The notes beneath the pieces are model-generated. The model searched no databases. It was not told the DNA's origin and was given only the letters and a program-made list of their open reading frames with translations. Positions 5,914 through 6,663 of a stretch of 6,663 bases of DNA are shown here, one piece after another. A program made the position numbers and the translations under genes. Position 1 is the first letter of the stretch; each line of letters opens with the position of its first letter. The DNA is from Deltaproteobacteria bacterium (GTDB lineage Bacteria; Myxococcota_A; UBA9160). The stretch is from assembly GCA_003520425.1 (NCBI GenBank), contig DOUU01000471.1, forward strand, positions 1,280-7,942. Reading direction: 5' to 3'.

Positions 5914-6405
5914 GTGGAAAGGGCCTACAAGGTGTGTCCGCGCTGCGGGGGCGAGTATCTCGCGAGCGCGGAGCTGTGCGGGGACTGCAGCCTCCCTCTC
6001 GTATGGGAGGGAGAAGCCCCGGGCTCTTCTGCGGAGGACGGGCTCGTCCTGGCCCCGGGCGAGGGACAGGTCGTCCTGCGAGAGGCGGAGCTTGCATGGG
6101 CGAGGGGCCTTGGCAAAGCCCTGGCTGCAGCGGGGATCCCGCATCGCCTCGATCCTCCGGGCACCCGCGCGGCGCAGGGACGGGGGCAAGCCGGCTCGCG
6201 CTGGGGGGTTCTCGTAGCCGAGGGGGACGCACCCCGGGCCGCCGCGGTCGATGCCGAATACGCGCGCAGCGAGCTCCCGGACCTCGGTGCGTCCGAGCTC
6301 GGCCCCTCCCTCGCGGAGGATCGCTGTCCGGCCTGCGGCGAGCCCGTGGCGGCCGATGCCGCGGAGTGCGCGGAGTGCGGGCTCGTCTTCGGGCCCGCGC
6401 AGTAG
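5914..6405 (+). CDS. Double zinc-ribbon protein with DUF2007-like middle domain
   Basis: This is a 163-residue soluble protein of unknown function. The N-terminal zinc ribbon has Cys8-x2-Cys11 and Cys22-x2-Cys25 (VCPRCGGEYLASAELCGDC). Residues about 50-118 pattern like DUF2007: a strand (QVVLREAE), a helix (AWARGLGKALAAAGIPHRL), a loop, then RWGVLVAEGDAPRAAAVDAEY. DUF2007 is called a putative signal-transducing domain, but its function is not established. A second zinc ribbon closes the protein with Cys138-x2-Cys141 and Cys152-x2-Cys155. There is no signal peptide or membrane segment. The start is GTG 5914, because the nearby ATG 5906 is in another frame; the ribosome site is weak. The gene is divergent from the sigma gene and converges on the methyltransferase gene with 10 bp between stop codons. 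The domain assignment is by eye, and a role linked to the neighbouring operon is only suggested by position. Confidence 0.8.
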   Translation: MERAYKVCPRCGGEYLASAELCGDCSLPLVWEGEAPGSSAEDGLVLAPGEGQVVLREAELAWARGLGKALAAAGIPHRLDPPGTRAAQGRGQAGSRWGVLVAEGDAPRAAAVDAEYARSELPDLGASELGPSLAEDRCPACGEPVAADAAECAECGLVFGPAQ

Positions 6406-6428
6406 GCCCTCCGCGCTACTTCTTGCGC
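6397..6428. terminator. Possible bulged hairpin between convergent genes
   Basis: GCGCA (6397-6401) pairs with TGCGC (6424-6428), and GTAG (6402-6405) pairs with CTAC (6416-6419), leaving a 4-base bulge and a 10-base loop. It overlaps both stop codons of the convergent zinc-ribbon and methyltransferase genes. There is no T-run, so a termination role is only a suggestion from position. Confidence 0.25.
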
Positions 6429-6663
6429 AGGAGCGTGAGGCCGTCGGCGATCGGCAGCATCACGCACTCGACGCGCGGGTCGTCTTTCACAAGGCCGTTG
6501 AATCGGCGGATCGCCGTCGTGTTCGGGTCCTGCACGCTGGGATCGGCCACCGCCCCCATCCAGAGCACGTTGTCCACGAGCACGACGCCGTTCGGTCGCA
6601 GGCGCGGGAGGATCTCCTCGAAGTAGACGGGATACGAAGGCTTGTCGGCGTCGATGAAGGCGA
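6416..6663 (-). CDS. Class I SAM-dependent O-methyltransferase (caffeoyl-CoA OMT type), C-terminal part
   Basis: The last 81 or so residues of a class I S-adenosylmethionine-dependent O-methyltransferase (Methyltransf_3, COG4122 type) are present; the gene continues past the right edge, so the start and the SAM-binding GxGxG region are not visible. Diagnostic wording, in order, is AFIDADKPSYPVYFEEILPR (the Asp is a metal/substrate-site residue in the family), then GVVLVDNVLWMGAVADP (Asp-Asn metal ligands), IRRFNGLVKDDPRVE, and the closing LPIADGLTLLRKK before TAG. The full family length is about 210-230 residues, so roughly 60 percent lies outside the window. Family members methylate catechol-like hydroxyl groups and some methylate RNA or small metabolites; the substrate here cannot be named. 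The gene converges on the zinc-ribbon gene with 10 bp between stop codons. Confidence 0.92.
   Translation of the reverse strand, partial: AFIDADKPSYPVYFEEILPRLRPNGVVLVDNVLWMGAVADPSVQDPNTTAIRRFNGLVKDDPRVECVMLPIADGLTLLRKK

Noticed and set aside
1..6663. CRISPR arrays, tRNA or rRNA genes, insertion sequences, attachment sites, phage genes
   Set aside because: Read through for direct repeats with spacers, tRNA-like cloverleaf ends, transposase motifs and long inverted repeats; none seen.

Overview
The window most likely holds two unrelated pieces of DNA. Positions 1 to about 560-580 carry the C-terminal half of an LptG/LptF-type lipopolysaccharide export permease, in moderate-GC sequence whose wording looks acidobacterial. 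Everything to the right is high-GC DNA of a different bacterium. By hand count there are 28 G/C of 60 bases at 121-180 and 45 of 60 at 2581-2640. The right-hand gene set fits a Gram-negative, deltaproteobacterial or Myxococcota-like genome; this is an inference from gene content and base composition only. The join falls inside a short stretch, about 556-582, that reads as a conserved LptG motif on the plus strand and as a conserved 2-isopropylmalate/citramalate synthase motif on the minus strand. An assembly or cloning chimera is the simplest explanation.

Layout of the right part. A LeuA/CimA-type acyltransferase gene (minus, start at 1482) has its 3' end cut off at the junction. Divergent from it, after 44 bp, a plus-strand pair encodes an RluA-family pseudouridine synthase (1527-2492) and, 12 bp on, a WrbA/flavodoxin-like protein (2505-3050). 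This pair meets a minus-strand operon tail to tail across a GC-rich hairpin (3041-3061). Read in its own direction, that operon is an ECF sigma factor (5784 to 5179), a zinc-binding membrane anti-sigma factor (5179 to 4493) and a secreted S8 subtilisin-like protease (probably 4521 to 3061). Divergent from the sigma gene is a small protein with two zinc ribbons flanking a DUF2007-like domain (5914-6405). It converges on the 3' end of a class I O-methyltransferase gene (6416-6663, minus) that runs off the window.

How the genes work together. The three-gene sigma / anti-sigma / protease unit is the most interesting part. The genes are physically coupled: a TGATG stop-start overlap with a clear ribosome site joins the first two, and a probable 29-bp overlap with a TTG start joins the last two. 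The part of the anti-sigma factor beyond its membrane helix (about residues 161-226) resembles a subtilase propeptide, the fold that normally binds and inhibits an S8 protease. The adjacent gene encodes a subtilase with all its catalytic residues. This suggests a circuit in which the exported protease and the extracytoplasmic domain of the anti-sigma factor interact and so control the sigma factor. That mechanism is inference. No tRNA, rRNA, CRISPR array or insertion sequence was seen. There is no gene-free stretch over 300 bases; the longest is the 129-bp gap at 5785-5913.
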